DNA from: Myxococcales bacterium
GTDB lineage: Bacteria > Myxococcota > Polyangia > Nannocystales > Nannocystaceae
Assembly: GCA_016793465.1 (NCBI GenBank)
Contig: JAEUJW010000088.1
Span: 1-34,572 of the forward strand
Direction of reading: 5' to 3'
DNA length: 34,572 bases
The translations under genes and the position numbers were made by a program. The stretch's first letter is position 1, and the number at the start of each line of letters is the position of its first letter. This document shows positions 16,296-24,701 of the stretch, in pieces. Under the pieces are notes generated by a model. The model was not told the DNA's origin. It did no database searches and saw only the letters and a program-made list of their open reading frames with translations.

Positions 16296-16597
16296 TCATT
16301 CGGCCCCCCTCCGGAGCGACGCGACCAGTTCGGCGCCGCGGGCCAGATCGCGGGCCGTGAGTTCCTCGACGCGCCAGCCGGCTTGTCGCAGACGGAGGCG
16401 GATCCGCCGGTCGCGGCGGAGGTTTGGCCCAGTGTAGAACGCGGCGCCGTCGATCGCGAGCTTGTCGCGTTCGAGGGCGAAGTCGGCGAAGGGATCGTCG
16501 AGCCGGTCGTCCCGAGGCGGCCCTGCGCCTCGCTCCGCGAGCGCGGCGGGACGGTCGCGTAGGCGGCGAGGCGCAAGACGGCGACGGCGCGGGTCCG
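16296..16597 (-). pseudogene. C-terminal remnant of a DUF559-like (PD-(D/E)XK) endonuclease
   Basis: The last 75 residues of this frame are protein-like: PFADFALERDKLAIDGAAFY, then RRDRRIRLRLRQAGWRVEEL and LTARDLARGAELVASL. This has the order of a DUF559/Vsr-like nuclease C-terminus (hydrophobic strand, D-G, then RRDRxxRxxGWRV). Upstream of it the frame becomes Arg/Pro-rich and overlaps the end of another fragment, so the N-terminal part is missing. It is probably debris of a defence nuclease. Confidence 0.5.
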
Positions 16598-16916
16598 TCA
16601 GGCGGGGAGGACGCTGTAGCGAGGGTCGAACAGGGCCTCCTGCTTCGTATAAGGGTCGCAGAGCGCCTCGGTGCGGGTTCGTAGCCAGCGCGTCAGTTCG
16701 TCCCGCTCGGCGGAGATCGTCGACTCGTGGGTGATGAGGATCTCGGCCGCGGGTACTTCGGAGAGCGCGAGGATCGCTACGTGGCAGGGTTCGGGGTCGG
16801 CCGCACTCCAGGCTGCGGGGGTGGTAGAGCCGGTGTTCTCCGACGGGTTGAGAGAAAACGACCTCCCAACGCGGTCCTCGCGCCTTGACTTGGGCCTCTG
16901 GCAGAAGCTCCGTCAC
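16598..16916 (-). pseudogene. Remnant of a large helicase-like gene: N-terminal and C-terminal scraps joined out of frame
   Basis: From a GTG at 16916 one frame reads VTELLPEAQVKARGPRWEVV and FSQPVGEHRLYHPRSLE. This is reminiscent of the N-terminus of SNF2/DrmD-type helicases of DISARM-like systems (xxARGxxWxVL). Around 16796-16805 the plausible coding sequence moves to another frame: CHVAILALSEVPAAEILITH, then ERDELTRWLRTRTEALCDPY, stopping at 16598 after RYSVLPA. The middle of the gene is gone. With the DUF559-like scrap next to it this looks like a deleted defence operon. The family assignment is from memory of motif style and is uncertain. Confidence 0.4.
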
Positions 16917-17004
16917 GTGCGGGCATGGTACCCACTTCCTGCGCGAAAGAGGACAGGGGCAACGGCGGCTTTCGCGACGGGCATCCTGCCGCAGTTGGGC
17001 CACG

Positions 17005-19608
17005 TTACTCCCCCGGCTGGTAGTCCACGCCCAGCTCCGACCGGTACAGGTCCACCGCCTTCTCCCCGCGGTGGAGCACCGCCTCACGCACGGCTTCGCG
17101 CTTCATGTCCAGCACGCGCATGACGTTGTCCACCTTCGACATCGCCTCGATGCGGTGGAAAGCGTCACCGTACTTCTTCGCGAAGGCGGCGAGCGCCTTG
17201 AGTTTCATGGGTGCGTCCGCGAGGTGGTGGCCGTGGGGATCGAGGATGGAAGCGACGATCCTCCCCCTGATCTTGTTGAAGAAGATCAGGTCCGGATGCA
17301 TGGATCGCCAGTTGCCGGTGGTCTCGTCGCGGTAGGCGACGCCCAGCGAGTCGACGGCGGCGCGTGAGGGATTGCGGTACCAGCCCCGGACGTCGGAGCG
17401 CTTGAGCTCGGCGAGCACGACCTCTCGCTCCCAGCTGTTGAGGGACGTGAGGGGGAAGTCGCCGGCCTCGTCGGACATGAGGTGGAGCGGCACAACGGGC
17501 GCGGCGACCACGTCGTCGCCTCTTTGGTCGGCGAAGTCCTCGATGCGCGTGCGCGGCGGTCGCAGCTCGCCGCGCTGCGGGTCGGTGGCCATGGCGCGGA
17601 TGTTCTCGTACTCCTGCTGGCGCTCGTCGGTGAGGCTCTTGAGCTTGACCCGGTGCTGGCCGAAGAGGCGCTCGGTGATAGCGAGCGCCTTGAGGTCGAC
17701 CTCGTCGCGCACCTCCTTGACGGTGGCGAGCGCGGCGGCGCGGACGTACGCCTCGCGGAGGCCGTCGTCGTCGGCCTCGACGTTGTCGGGGCCCGCGACG
17801 TGGTTGACGTACGAGGCGACGATGTCGGCGCCGAACGCTTTCTTGGCGACGAGGAGGCCAGTGCGGATGGCGCGATCGTCGGCGCGCTCGACGAATTCGG
17901 TGTAGGTGAGCCCCTTCTTGCCGAAGCGTCCCTCGATCTGTTTCACGTGGACGTCCCAAACCTCCTTCACGGCTGCGTCCAAGTTGCTCTGGTAGAGCAG
18001 GGCGTACGCGTCGAGGACGAGGTGCAGCTCCTTCTCGACAGCGGCGAGCGCGCCAGGTACCACCCCGTCCGCCGAGAGCGCCTGCGCCAACCTGACGAGT
18101 CGCTTCACGGGGCGGGCGCCGCGCTGCGGGATCGTTTCCGTCGGCAGAGTAGTCCAGAGCTGGCGAACCTCGTCGGGCACGTTCGGGTTGGGAAGAAGCT
18201 CGCGCCCGTCGAGGACGACCTTCTTCTCGCCGCCGGGCATCTCGTCGAGCTCACCCGTGAGGAAGCGGATGACCTTCACGGCCGTGGTGCGGTCGAAGAA
18301 GGGGAGAATGCAGTCGACGGCGTTGAGTCGCTCGTCGCCGGGGATGCGTCGGGCGAGCGGATTGCGCACCATGCGGCCGAGGAGCTGCGTGATGTGCGTG
18401 TTGTCCGTCGCGCGCCGGAAGGAGACGAGCACCTCGGCGCGCGGGCAGTCCCAGCCGGTCGAGATGGCGTCCTTCGCAACGAGCACGCGCACGTGACTCG
18501 CCTCCTGCACGCGCTGGGGCTCGATCCAGTCGACCTTCCACGCGCCGAACTCCTGCGCGGAGTGGTCGCCGAGGACGTGCCGAACTGACGCCGACTTCAG
18601 CTCCGGGTACTCGGAAACGATGGTGTCGAGCGCGACGCCGATCTCGTCGGGGTTGGGCGTGTTCGGGGTCTGAAGGATGAGGAGCGGCTGGACACTCTCC
18701 TTAAGCCCCTGCGACACGGCGTACTTCGCCCAGCGCTCGGTCGAGTCCTTCAGCTTGCGAGCGGCGCGCCGCACGAGGACGGAGTCGAAGTTGCCAGCCT
18801 CGTCCGGGATGTCTAGGACGAGCGTGTCCTTCACGAGGCCCGACTCCTGGACGCGGATCGGGTCGACGCGCACGTCCGGCAGTGCGCGCCGTCCTCCGGT
18901 CGCCTCCGCTTGCTGCATGGCGTCCTGGAAGTGCTTCGGCGTCGCCGAGATGCCCCACACGATCGGGATCGCGGGACGCCCTGTCGTGCCGTTGACGAGC
19001 TTGCGCACGATGGTCGGCTTCTCCGCCGTGGTCTTGGCGCTGAAGCCGCGATGGGCCTCGTCGAGCACGAGGTAGAGCGTGAGGTCGGGCGCCTTGATCG
19101 TGTTGAGGAGCGTCTCCCACAGCGTCCAGCCCTGCATGTCGGGTGCGGCGAGGTTGAGCCCTCGCAGGTTCTCCTGCCCCTCGCCGCTTTCGACGTGACC
19201 GCGCGTGAGCAGTGACTTGGTGCCGAGCTTCTGCGTGTTCAGGAAGTACACCTTGCCCGGCTCGAGCCGCGGCTTAGCGAACGGCGGCTCGATCAGCTCG
19301 AGGTTCGAGTACGTGAACTTCTCGGACGCTTGGAGCAGTCGCGTGCGGGTCTGCAGGTTCAGGCTCGGGTCGTCCGAGAACCAGAGTACGACGGCACCCG
19401 GGTCGGGCTCGAAGTCGAAGGTGTCGTTGCCCCAAAAGAGCGCCTCGATGGCGGCCGCCGCCATCACGGTCTTGCCGGCTCCGGTGGTGGCGGCGAGCGA
19501 GAAGGACGACCGCTCACCAGTGCTCTTGAACGCGTTGCGAGCGCGCTTGAGGTTGGCGAGGACGTCCTCGACGGCGTCGGCTTGGTAGTCCTTGAGGGTG
19601 AACTTCAC
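17005..19608 (-). CDS. res: Type III restriction enzyme, Res subunit (DEAH helicase/nuclease)
   Basis: This 867-aa protein is the ATP-dependent translocase/restriction subunit. It starts with the Q-motif-like VKFTLKDYQADAVEDV, Walker A is TTGAGKT (41-47), motif II is DEAH (183-186), motif III is SATP (221-224), and motif VI is QLLGRMVRNP (408-417). The C-terminal domain should hold the PD-(D/E)XK nuclease. HPDLIFF (PD at 772-773) is there, but the second half reads ASILDPHGHHLAD (790-793 DPHG) instead of the usual ExK, so the catalytic centre is variant or uses another Lys. The GTG at 19608 overlaps the Mod stop (GTGA) and has GAGGTG upstream. Res needs Mod for site recognition, and the two overlap in one operon. 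A divergent helicase-nuclease lies just beyond Mod. Confidence 0.92.
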   Translation of the reverse strand: MKFTLKDYQADAVEDVLANLKRARNAFKSTGERSSFSLAATTGAGKTVMAAAAIEALFWGNDTFDFEPDPGAVVLWFSDDPSLNLQTRTRLLQASEKFTYSNLELIEPPFAKPRLEPGKVYFLNTQKLGTKSLLTRGHVESGEGQENLRGLNLAAPDMQGWTLWETLLNTIKAPDLTLYLVLDEAHRGFSAKTTAEKPTIVRKLVNGTTGRPAIPIVWGISATPKHFQDAMQQAEATGGRRALPDVRVDPIRVQESGLVKDTLVLDIPDEAGNFDSVLVRRAARKLKDSTERWAKYAVSQGLKESVQPLLILQTPNTPNPDEIGVALDTIVSEYPELKSASVRHVLGDHSAQEFGAWKVDWIEPQRVQEASHVRVLVAKDAISTGWDCPRAEVLVSFRRATDNTHITQLLGRMVRNPLARRIPGDERLNAVDCILPFFDRTTAVKVIRFLTGELDEMPGGEKKVVLDGRELLPNPNVPDEVRQLWTTLPTETIPQRGARPVKRLVRLAQALSADGVVPGALAAVEKELHLVLDAYALLYQSNLDAAVKEVWDVHVKQIEGRFGKKGLTYTEFVERADDRAIRTGLLVAKKAFGADIVASYVNHVAGPDNVEADDDGLREAYVRAAALATVKEVRDEVDLKALAITERLFGQHRVKLKSLTDERQQEYENIRAMATDPQRGELRPPRTRIEDFADQRGDDVVAAPVVPLHLMSDEAGDFPLTSLNSWEREVVLAELKRSDVRGWYRNPSRAAVDSLGVAYRDETTGNWRSMHPDLIFFNKIRGRIVASILDPHGHHLADAPMKLKALAAFAKKYGDAFHRIEAMSKVDNVMRVLDMKREAVREAVLHRGEKAVDLYRSELGVDYQPGE

Positions 19609-21758
19609 AGCGCACCTCGGCCGGACTCGATCTCGAAGTTGCGCAGATACGACTCGTAGAGGCGGACGGGCTCGATGTGGTCGGGCAGCTGCTGTGCGAG
19701 CGACTCGAAGAGGCGATCCTCGTCGGTGACGATGTAGACGACGTCGAGGCCCTCGACGCGCGCGATGGCGTCGAAGAAGTCGAAGGCTTTGTCGAGGTCG
19801 GCGAGGACGCCGTACGTGTCGGCGACGTCCCACCCGCTCGAGATGTCGTCGATGCGGCGGCCGCGCGAGCCGGCTCGCATCCAGAGGAGCGGGGCGATCT
19901 TGGGGAACTCGCGGTGGGAGGCGACGCGGAGCGGCGCCTCGTAGGTGAGGGTGAAGAACTCGGCGTTCTCTTGGAAACCGTCGGCCATGGGGAACTCGTC
20001 GGTGAACTTGTAGTCGCCCTTGATGGGCTCGCCGTTGGGTGTCTTGCCGGTGATGGCGGCCTTGATGCGGGGCTTGGTGATGAAGTCGCAGATGCCGAGC
20101 TCTTCCCACTCCGGGTCAGCGGGGCGCAGGCCCTGGTCGCGGAGGACCTTATGCTCGTCGGCGCCGACCTCGTTGTTGGTGACGCCGATGGCGCGACGGC
20201 GTCCGCCGTCCTGCTTGTTGAGCCGCATCACGGCGTGCAGCGTGGTGCCCGACCCGGCGAAGAAGTCGATGACGGTGGCGTTCAGCTTGTCAGCGACGAA
20301 GAAGCGGAGGGCGTCCTCGACGGCGAAGAGGGACTTCGGGAACGGGAAGCGCCTCCCGGGCAGCAGCTTCGACAACACGTTGGTGCCACCTGTCTCCGCG
20401 TTGTGCGAGGCCATGTTCCAGACGCGCTTGGGGATGACTCCCTTCGCGGACTTGTAGGCTGCGATCACTGCGCCGTCATCATCTCGGCCAGTCACCTCGA
20501 TGTCGCCCGACTTGATGGCTGCCACAGTGCCGCTTGGAAGGTACTGGATGGCCACATACTTGGTTTCGGGCTTGTAGTTCCGCGCTCGGAAGTAGCCACC
20601 ATCCAGGTAGGCGCGAGCGGTATCCGGCGTGATGCCCCAGAGCCCCTCGGTGCCGTCGGGGAGGAGCGGCCACACCGCAAAAGTGCCCTTGGGCGCGGCA
20701 ACCTTTAGCCGATCCACCCCGCCCGAGATCTCGTCGCCGATCGAGTGAACGTAGCCCGTCTCCGTGTTCACGAAGACAGGATAGAACTGCTTCGGGCGCG
20801 CGCCGCGCCGCGCGGTCGGCTCGCGCCTCCGGAGGCCGAGCCAATCCACGGGCTTCCCCACCTTCGCCGTGGCGGATCTCGATTCGTCAAGCATGTTGGT
20901 CTCTGCCAACGAGACCTCCTGAGCGCCCAGCCGAACGGTGAAGATGTACTCTTCGACCCGTGAGAACTGCCCGAAACGTGCGACTCCCTTGGAGCTGATC
21001 ACCGAGGTGACCATCTCGATCTGCCCTTCGGGGAAGGTCTGCTCCAGCAGCAGCCCCAACCGCAGGTACTCCTTCTCGTCGATCGTCACGATCAGCGCCG
21101 AGTCGTCCGGGTTCAGCAGCTTCTTCGCGAGCAGCAGCCGCCGCTCCATGAACGCCAGCCACTTCGAGTGGCGGTACAGGTCGTCGCTCTCGACGTAGTC
21201 GTTGTTGTACTTCCAGTCCTTCGCGCCCGTGTTGTACGGCGGGTCGATGTAGATGCAGTCGACCTTGCCTCGGTGCGTGAACAGCAGCGTCTCGAGCGCG
21301 TGCAGGTTTTCGGCGTTGATCACCGTGTGGAACGGCTTGTCGCCGCCGCGCTCGATCTTCCCCGTCGAGACGAGGCCGGGGTAGATCGGGTCGCGCGACT
21401 GCGCGACCACCACGAGATCGTCGAGGGGTGCGGTGAGCACCTCGCGGGGAGTCTCGCCAGACGCCGCCGGGTCGAGCAGCTCGAGCTTTGCGGCGCGCGC
21501 GGAGCGGTCCATCCCGACGACGCGCCACAGCCGGTCGTCCGGCCTCTTCGTCGCCTTGCCGCGCGGAGGCAGCACCCGGACCTTGTCGCCCTTGCGCACC
21601 TTGCGCCCGGGCAACTCGACGACCTCCGGGAGGTGGCGCTCGAAGTTCAACCCGAACGCGCGGCGGTCGGCGAGCGCGCTCACCTCGCGCTCGAGATCGC
21701 GCGCGAGCGCGGGCTCTCTCGTTCTTAGCTCCCGCAAGAGGTCGTTTAGCCGAGACAC
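19605..21758 (-). CDS. mod: Type III DNA-methyltransferase, Mod subunit (beta-class N6-adenine)
   Basis: This 717-aa subunit recognises the DNA site and methylates adenine with S-adenosylmethionine. Motif IV DPPYNTG is at 172-178 and the SAM-binding FAGSGTT at 500-506. The order (catalytic motif, long recognition domain, SAM motif) is that of beta-class type III Mod proteins. An N-terminal extension of about 140 residues (FERHLPEVVELPGRKVRKGD, KVRVLPPRG) is usual for this Mod branch. The central part, 240-480, is the target-recognition domain and determines specificity, which cannot be read off. The start is GTG at 21758; no ATG lies between the conserved N-terminus and the divergent gene. 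Mod and Res overlap by four bases. Only 56 bp separate Mod from the divergent helicase-nuclease gene, so both promoters lie there. The frame is complete and all key residues are present. Confidence 0.93.
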   Translation of the reverse strand: MSRLNDLLRELRTREPALARDLEREVSALADRRAFGLNFERHLPEVVELPGRKVRKGDKVRVLPPRGKATKRPDDRLWRVVGMDRSARAAKLELLDPAASGETPREVLTAPLDDLVVVAQSRDPIYPGLVSTGKIERGGDKPFHTVINAENLHALETLLFTHRGKVDCIYIDPPYNTGAKDWKYNNDYVESDDLYRHSKWLAFMERRLLLAKKLLNPDDSALIVTIDEKEYLRLGLLLEQTFPEGQIEMVTSVISSKGVARFGQFSRVEEYIFTVRLGAQEVSLAETNMLDESRSATAKVGKPVDWLGLRRREPTARRGARPKQFYPVFVNTETGYVHSIGDEISGGVDRLKVAAPKGTFAVWPLLPDGTEGLWGITPDTARAYLDGGYFRARNYKPETKYVAIQYLPSGTVAAIKSGDIEVTGRDDDGAVIAAYKSAKGVIPKRVWNMASHNAETGGTNVLSKLLPGRRFPFPKSLFAVEDALRFFVADKLNATVIDFFAGSGTTLHAVMRLNKQDGGRRRAIGVTNNEVGADEHKVLRDQGLRPADPEWEELGICDFITKPRIKAAITGKTPNGEPIKGDYKFTDEFPMADGFQENAEFFTLTYEAPLRVASHREFPKIAPLLWMRAGSRGRRIDDISSGWDVADTYGVLADLDKAFDFFDAIARVEGLDVVYIVTDEDRLFESLAQQLPDHIEPVRLYESYLRNFEIESGRGAL

Positions 21759-21814
21759 GGGACAGACTGTACGTGATTTCGCTCGCGCTTGGGAAGATGT
21801 ACCGTGCCAGGGTC

Positions 21815-24586
21815 ATGACCACGTACACCCAAGCGCAGAAGGAGGCGGTCGCGTGCCTCGACCGGCCGCTTCAGATCGTCGCGTGCGCCGGCTCGGGCAA
21901 GACGCAGGTCATCTCCCAGCGCATCGCCAGGATTCTCGCACTCCCCGACGTCAAGCCGAGGAACGTCGTGGCGTTCACGTTCACCGAGAAGGCCGCTGCC
22001 GAGCTGAAGGAGCGCGTGCTCACCCTGGTGGAGAAGGAGCTCGGCACTGTGCACGGCCTCGCCGAGATGTTCATCGGCACCATGCACGGCTACTGCCTCG
22101 CCCTGCTGCAGCGGCTCGTGCCGGAGAAGTTCAAGTTCTCCGTGCTGAGCGACATCACTGCGCAGCTCCTCGTCAATAAGTTCAGTAAGGTGTCGGGTCT
22201 CACCAGTTGCCCGACGACCGCCGCGGGCGGCGTACTGCGCAGGTACATCAACACGCGGCTCTACCTCCAGGTCGTGAGCGTTCTGCGCGAAGACAACATC
22301 GACCTCGATCTTGTGCCTGCCGGCGTGCTCGAGTCCTTCGAGAAGTATGCCGAGATGCTTCGCACGAAGTCCTACTTTGACTACACCCAGATCATCCGCA
22401 GCGCGGTCGACTACCTTGAGGGCGACCCACTCGAGGACCAGGACTTTGTGCGCGTACAGGACCACGTGCGGAACGACATCAAGTACGTCGTCGTCGACGA
22501 GTACCAGGACGTGAACGCCTTGCAGGAGCGTCTCGTGCGTGGGCTCGTCCGGTTCGGCGCCAACCTCTGCGTCGTGGGCGACGACGACCAGACCATCTAC
22601 CAGTGGCGCGGCAGTCAGGTGTCCAACATCGTCAGTTTCGCCACACGTCGTCCGGGCGTGAAACAGGTTACGCTCGACGACAACTTCCGCTCCAGTAAGG
22701 GAGTCGTGGAGCTCGGCCGGTCCGTCGCCGAGCGCATCCCCCCAGGCCAGCGCCTGCCCAAGAAGATGGTCGCCGCCGGCCATCAGGAGTGGAAGCGCGG
22801 GGACATCCTCGCTCTGACGTTCGACGACCCGCAGGCGGAGGCCCGGTGGATCGCGGACCGCATCGAGCACCTCCGCGGCGTCCCGTTTCAGAGCCGCCCG
22901 GACGTGTCGGCTCGAGGGCTGTCGTGGTCGGACTGCGCCGTGCTGTTCCGTTCCGTCGCGAATGACTCGGCGCCGCTCGTGGCAGAGCTGCGAAGCCGCA
23001 ACATCCCCTTCCTAGTGAAGGGGCTCAACCAGCTCTTCGAGAGCCCCGAGATCAAGGCCGTCGTCGGTATCTTCCGGTTCATGGTGGCAGAGATCACGGC
23101 CGCGGACCTGAAGGTGCAGTGGACAGACGCAGACCTCATCCCGCCAGCCGGCGATTGGACAAAGGCGCTCGCCGTGTTGGAGAAGGGGCGCGACTTCGCG
23201 AAGACAAAGAAGCACTCCGTTTTCAACATTCAGCGCGTCTACCTCGACTTTTTGGAGGCGCTCGGGCTGCGCGAGGACACTGTGCCCGGCGACGCGAGCC
23301 GCGCCGAGCTCGTCTTCTACCAACTCGGAAAGTTCAGCCAGGTCATTTCGGACTACGAGCAGATCCACTTCATCACCCAGCCCAAGGCGAAGTACGAAGG
23401 ATTCGCCAAGTGGCTCGAGCTCGAAGCGCCGGGGCAGTACGCCGACGCGGACACCGACGTCGGCTACGCCTCCCCCGACGCCGTCACGATCGCGACCGTG
23501 CACCAGTCCAAGGGGTTGCAGTGGCCGGCCGTGTTCCTACCGGCACTCCGCAGGAACCGCTTCCCATCGCGCGTCATGGGCGGGGTCCAACTCCACCACG
23601 TGATTCCGAACGACGCGCTCGACGACCCGGCCCGGTACCGGGGCACGGTCGAAGACGAGACGCGCCTCCTCTACGTCGCCGTCACGCGCGCCCAGAAGTA
23701 CCTCTACGCGAGCTTTGCTCCGCTCGCGGACAACCAGCAGCAGAGGAAACGCTCCGAATTCTTCGAGCACATAGCGAAGCAGCAGTGGGTGTCGACCACG
23801 CCGGCCCCCATCCCGGGCGAGCGTCTCCCACCGCAGCCCCTCCAAGAGACGCCGCGGGTCACGCTCTCGTTCTCCGAGCTGAAGTACCTCTTCGAGTGCA
23901 GCTATCAGTTCAAGCTCCGTTTCCTTTACGGCTTCAACGCGCCCATCCACGAGGCGCTCGGCTACGGCAAGGCATTGCACGACGCCCTCGCCGAGGTCCA
24001 CAAGCGCGCCCTCGACGGCGACTTCGTCACCAAGGAGCTCGCCCCCGCGCTCATCGACCGACACCTCAACGCGCCCTTCGCGTACGACGCCCTCCGCGAG
24101 AAGCTCCGCGCGGCCGGTATTAAGGCCATCGAGCGCTACTTCGACACGCACGGAAAGCAGATCGCCAACACCGAGTTCTCCGAGAAGCAGATCCAAGTCC
24201 ACGTCGCCCCCGGCATCACGGTCGACGGCCGCATCGATCTCGTCCGGCGCCTCGACACAGGAGAAGTCGCCATCGTCGACTTCAAGTCCAGCGAGCGCGC
24301 GCAGGCCGAGGACGTCACCCGCGACCAGCTGCACGTTTACGCAGTCGGCTACGAGGAGCTGACCGGTAAGTCCGCCGACCTCATCGAGGTGCTCAACCTC
24401 GACGAGAAGGGTCAAACCAAGCGCGAGCCCGTGAACGATCCGCTCCTCACCGGCGTACGCGACAAGATCCGCGACGCAGGGGAGCGTCTACGCAAGAACG
24501 ACCTGCCGCGCCTCCCCAAGTGGCAGGAGCACGCGTGCGGCACGTGTGACCTGGTGGGACTGTGTCGAGCGCGCCCGGCGCGCTGA
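21815..24586 (+). CDS. UvrD-type helicase fused to a Fe-S PD-(D/E)XK nuclease
   Basis: This 923-aa SF1 helicase-nuclease has Walker A ACAGSGKT (23-30), motif Ia AFTFTEKAA, motif II DEYQD (228-232), motif III GDDDQTIYQWRG (255-266), motif V VHQSKGLQWPAVF and motif VI LLYVAVTRAQKYLY. The C-terminal 230 residues are a RecB/Cas4-type nuclease: H722 in KALHDAL, D808 in DGRIDLV, D822-x-K824 in IVDFKSS, and Q838/Y842 in QLHVYAVGY. Cys 695 plus Cys 908, 911 and 917 (CGTCDLVGLC) match the four-cysteine iron-sulfur cluster of Cas4/AddB. Such enzymes unwind and degrade DNA ends. The gene is divergent from the type III mod/res operon, 56 bp from mod, so it may act on DNA cut by, or stalled under, that system. 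ATG 21815 (AGGG upstream) is preferred over the in-frame ATG 21797, whose ribosome site would be too close. Confidence 0.92.
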   Translation: MTTYTQAQKEAVACLDRPLQIVACAGSGKTQVISQRIARILALPDVKPRNVVAFTFTEKAAAELKERVLTLVEKELGTVHGLAEMFIGTMHGYCLALLQRLVPEKFKFSVLSDITAQLLVNKFSKVSGLTSCPTTAAGGVLRRYINTRLYLQVVSVLREDNIDLDLVPAGVLESFEKYAEMLRTKSYFDYTQIIRSAVDYLEGDPLEDQDFVRVQDHVRNDIKYVVVDEYQDVNALQERLVRGLVRFGANLCVVGDDDQTIYQWRGSQVSNIVSFATRRPGVKQVTLDDNFRSSKGVVELGRSVAERIPPGQRLPKKMVAAGHQEWKRGDILALTFDDPQAEARWIADRIEHLRGVPFQSRPDVSARGLSWSDCAVLFRSVANDSAPLVAELRSRNIPFLVKGLNQLFESPEIKAVVGIFRFMVAEITAADLKVQWTDADLIPPAGDWTKALAVLEKGRDFAKTKKHSVFNIQRVYLDFLEALGLREDTVPGDASRAELVFYQLGKFSQVISDYEQIHFITQPKAKYEGFAKWLELEAPGQYADADTDVGYASPDAVTIATVHQSKGLQWPAVFLPALRRNRFPSRVMGGVQLHHVIPNDALDDPARYRGTVEDETRLLYVAVTRAQKYLYASFAPLADNQQQRKRSEFFEHIAKQQWVSTTPAPIPGERLPPQPLQETPRVTLSFSELKYLFECSYQFKLRFLYGFNAPIHEALGYGKALHDALAEVHKRALDGDFVTKELAPALIDRHLNAPFAYDALREKLRAAGIKAIERYFDTHGKQIANTEFSEKQIQVHVAPGITVDGRIDLVRRLDTGEVAIVDFKSSERAQAEDVTRDQLHVYAVGYEELTGKSADLIEVLNLDEKGQTKREPVNDPLLTGVRDKIRDAGERLRKNDLPRLPKWQEHACGTCDLVGLCRARPAR

Positions 24587-24684
24587 CTTGTTCCTCGTCG
24601 TCCAGCCTGTCCGTGCTGGCCGCACTCGCGCTCGTCGTACCTCTGTGGTTGATCTTCCGGCGGCCTCCGGCCGCCGTGACCTGA
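24562..24684 (+). CDS. Possible 40-aa single-pass membrane peptide
   Basis: A GTG at 24562, within the 3' end of the helicase-nuclease gene but in another frame, opens a 40-residue frame. Its product is Ser-rich at the start and then has one clear transmembrane helix with a positive end (LSVLAALALVVPLWLIFRRP). GGTGGGAC lies just upstream as a weak ribosome site. The frame ends at 24684 and runs through the hairpin at 24658-24676, which argues somewhat against a real gene. It is worth recording because small membrane peptides are easily missed, but chance is a real possibility. Confidence 0.25.
   Translation: MSSAPGALTCSSSSSLSVLAALALVVPLWLIFRRPPAAVT
24658..24676. terminator. Hairpin between convergent genes, probable bidirectional terminator
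   Basis: CGGCGGCC (24658-24665) and GGCCGCCG (24669-24676) pair perfectly around TCC. The hairpin sits in the 115-bp gap where the helicase-nuclease gene and the membrane-protein operon converge, so it can serve both strands. There is no T-tract. Confidence 0.5.
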
Positions 24685-24701
24685 CCGGCCGCGCCTTGCC
24701 G

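Noticed and set aside
19609..20109. N-terminal extension of the Res protein by 167 codons
   Set aside because: The extension is Arg/His/Pro-rich, lies wholly inside mod in another frame, and the GTG at 19608 has a ribosome site and the expected Res N-terminus.
21488..21814. N-terminal extension of the helicase-nuclease
   Set aside because: It overlaps mod on the other strand and is low-complexity; the helicase fold starts directly after the ATG at 21815.
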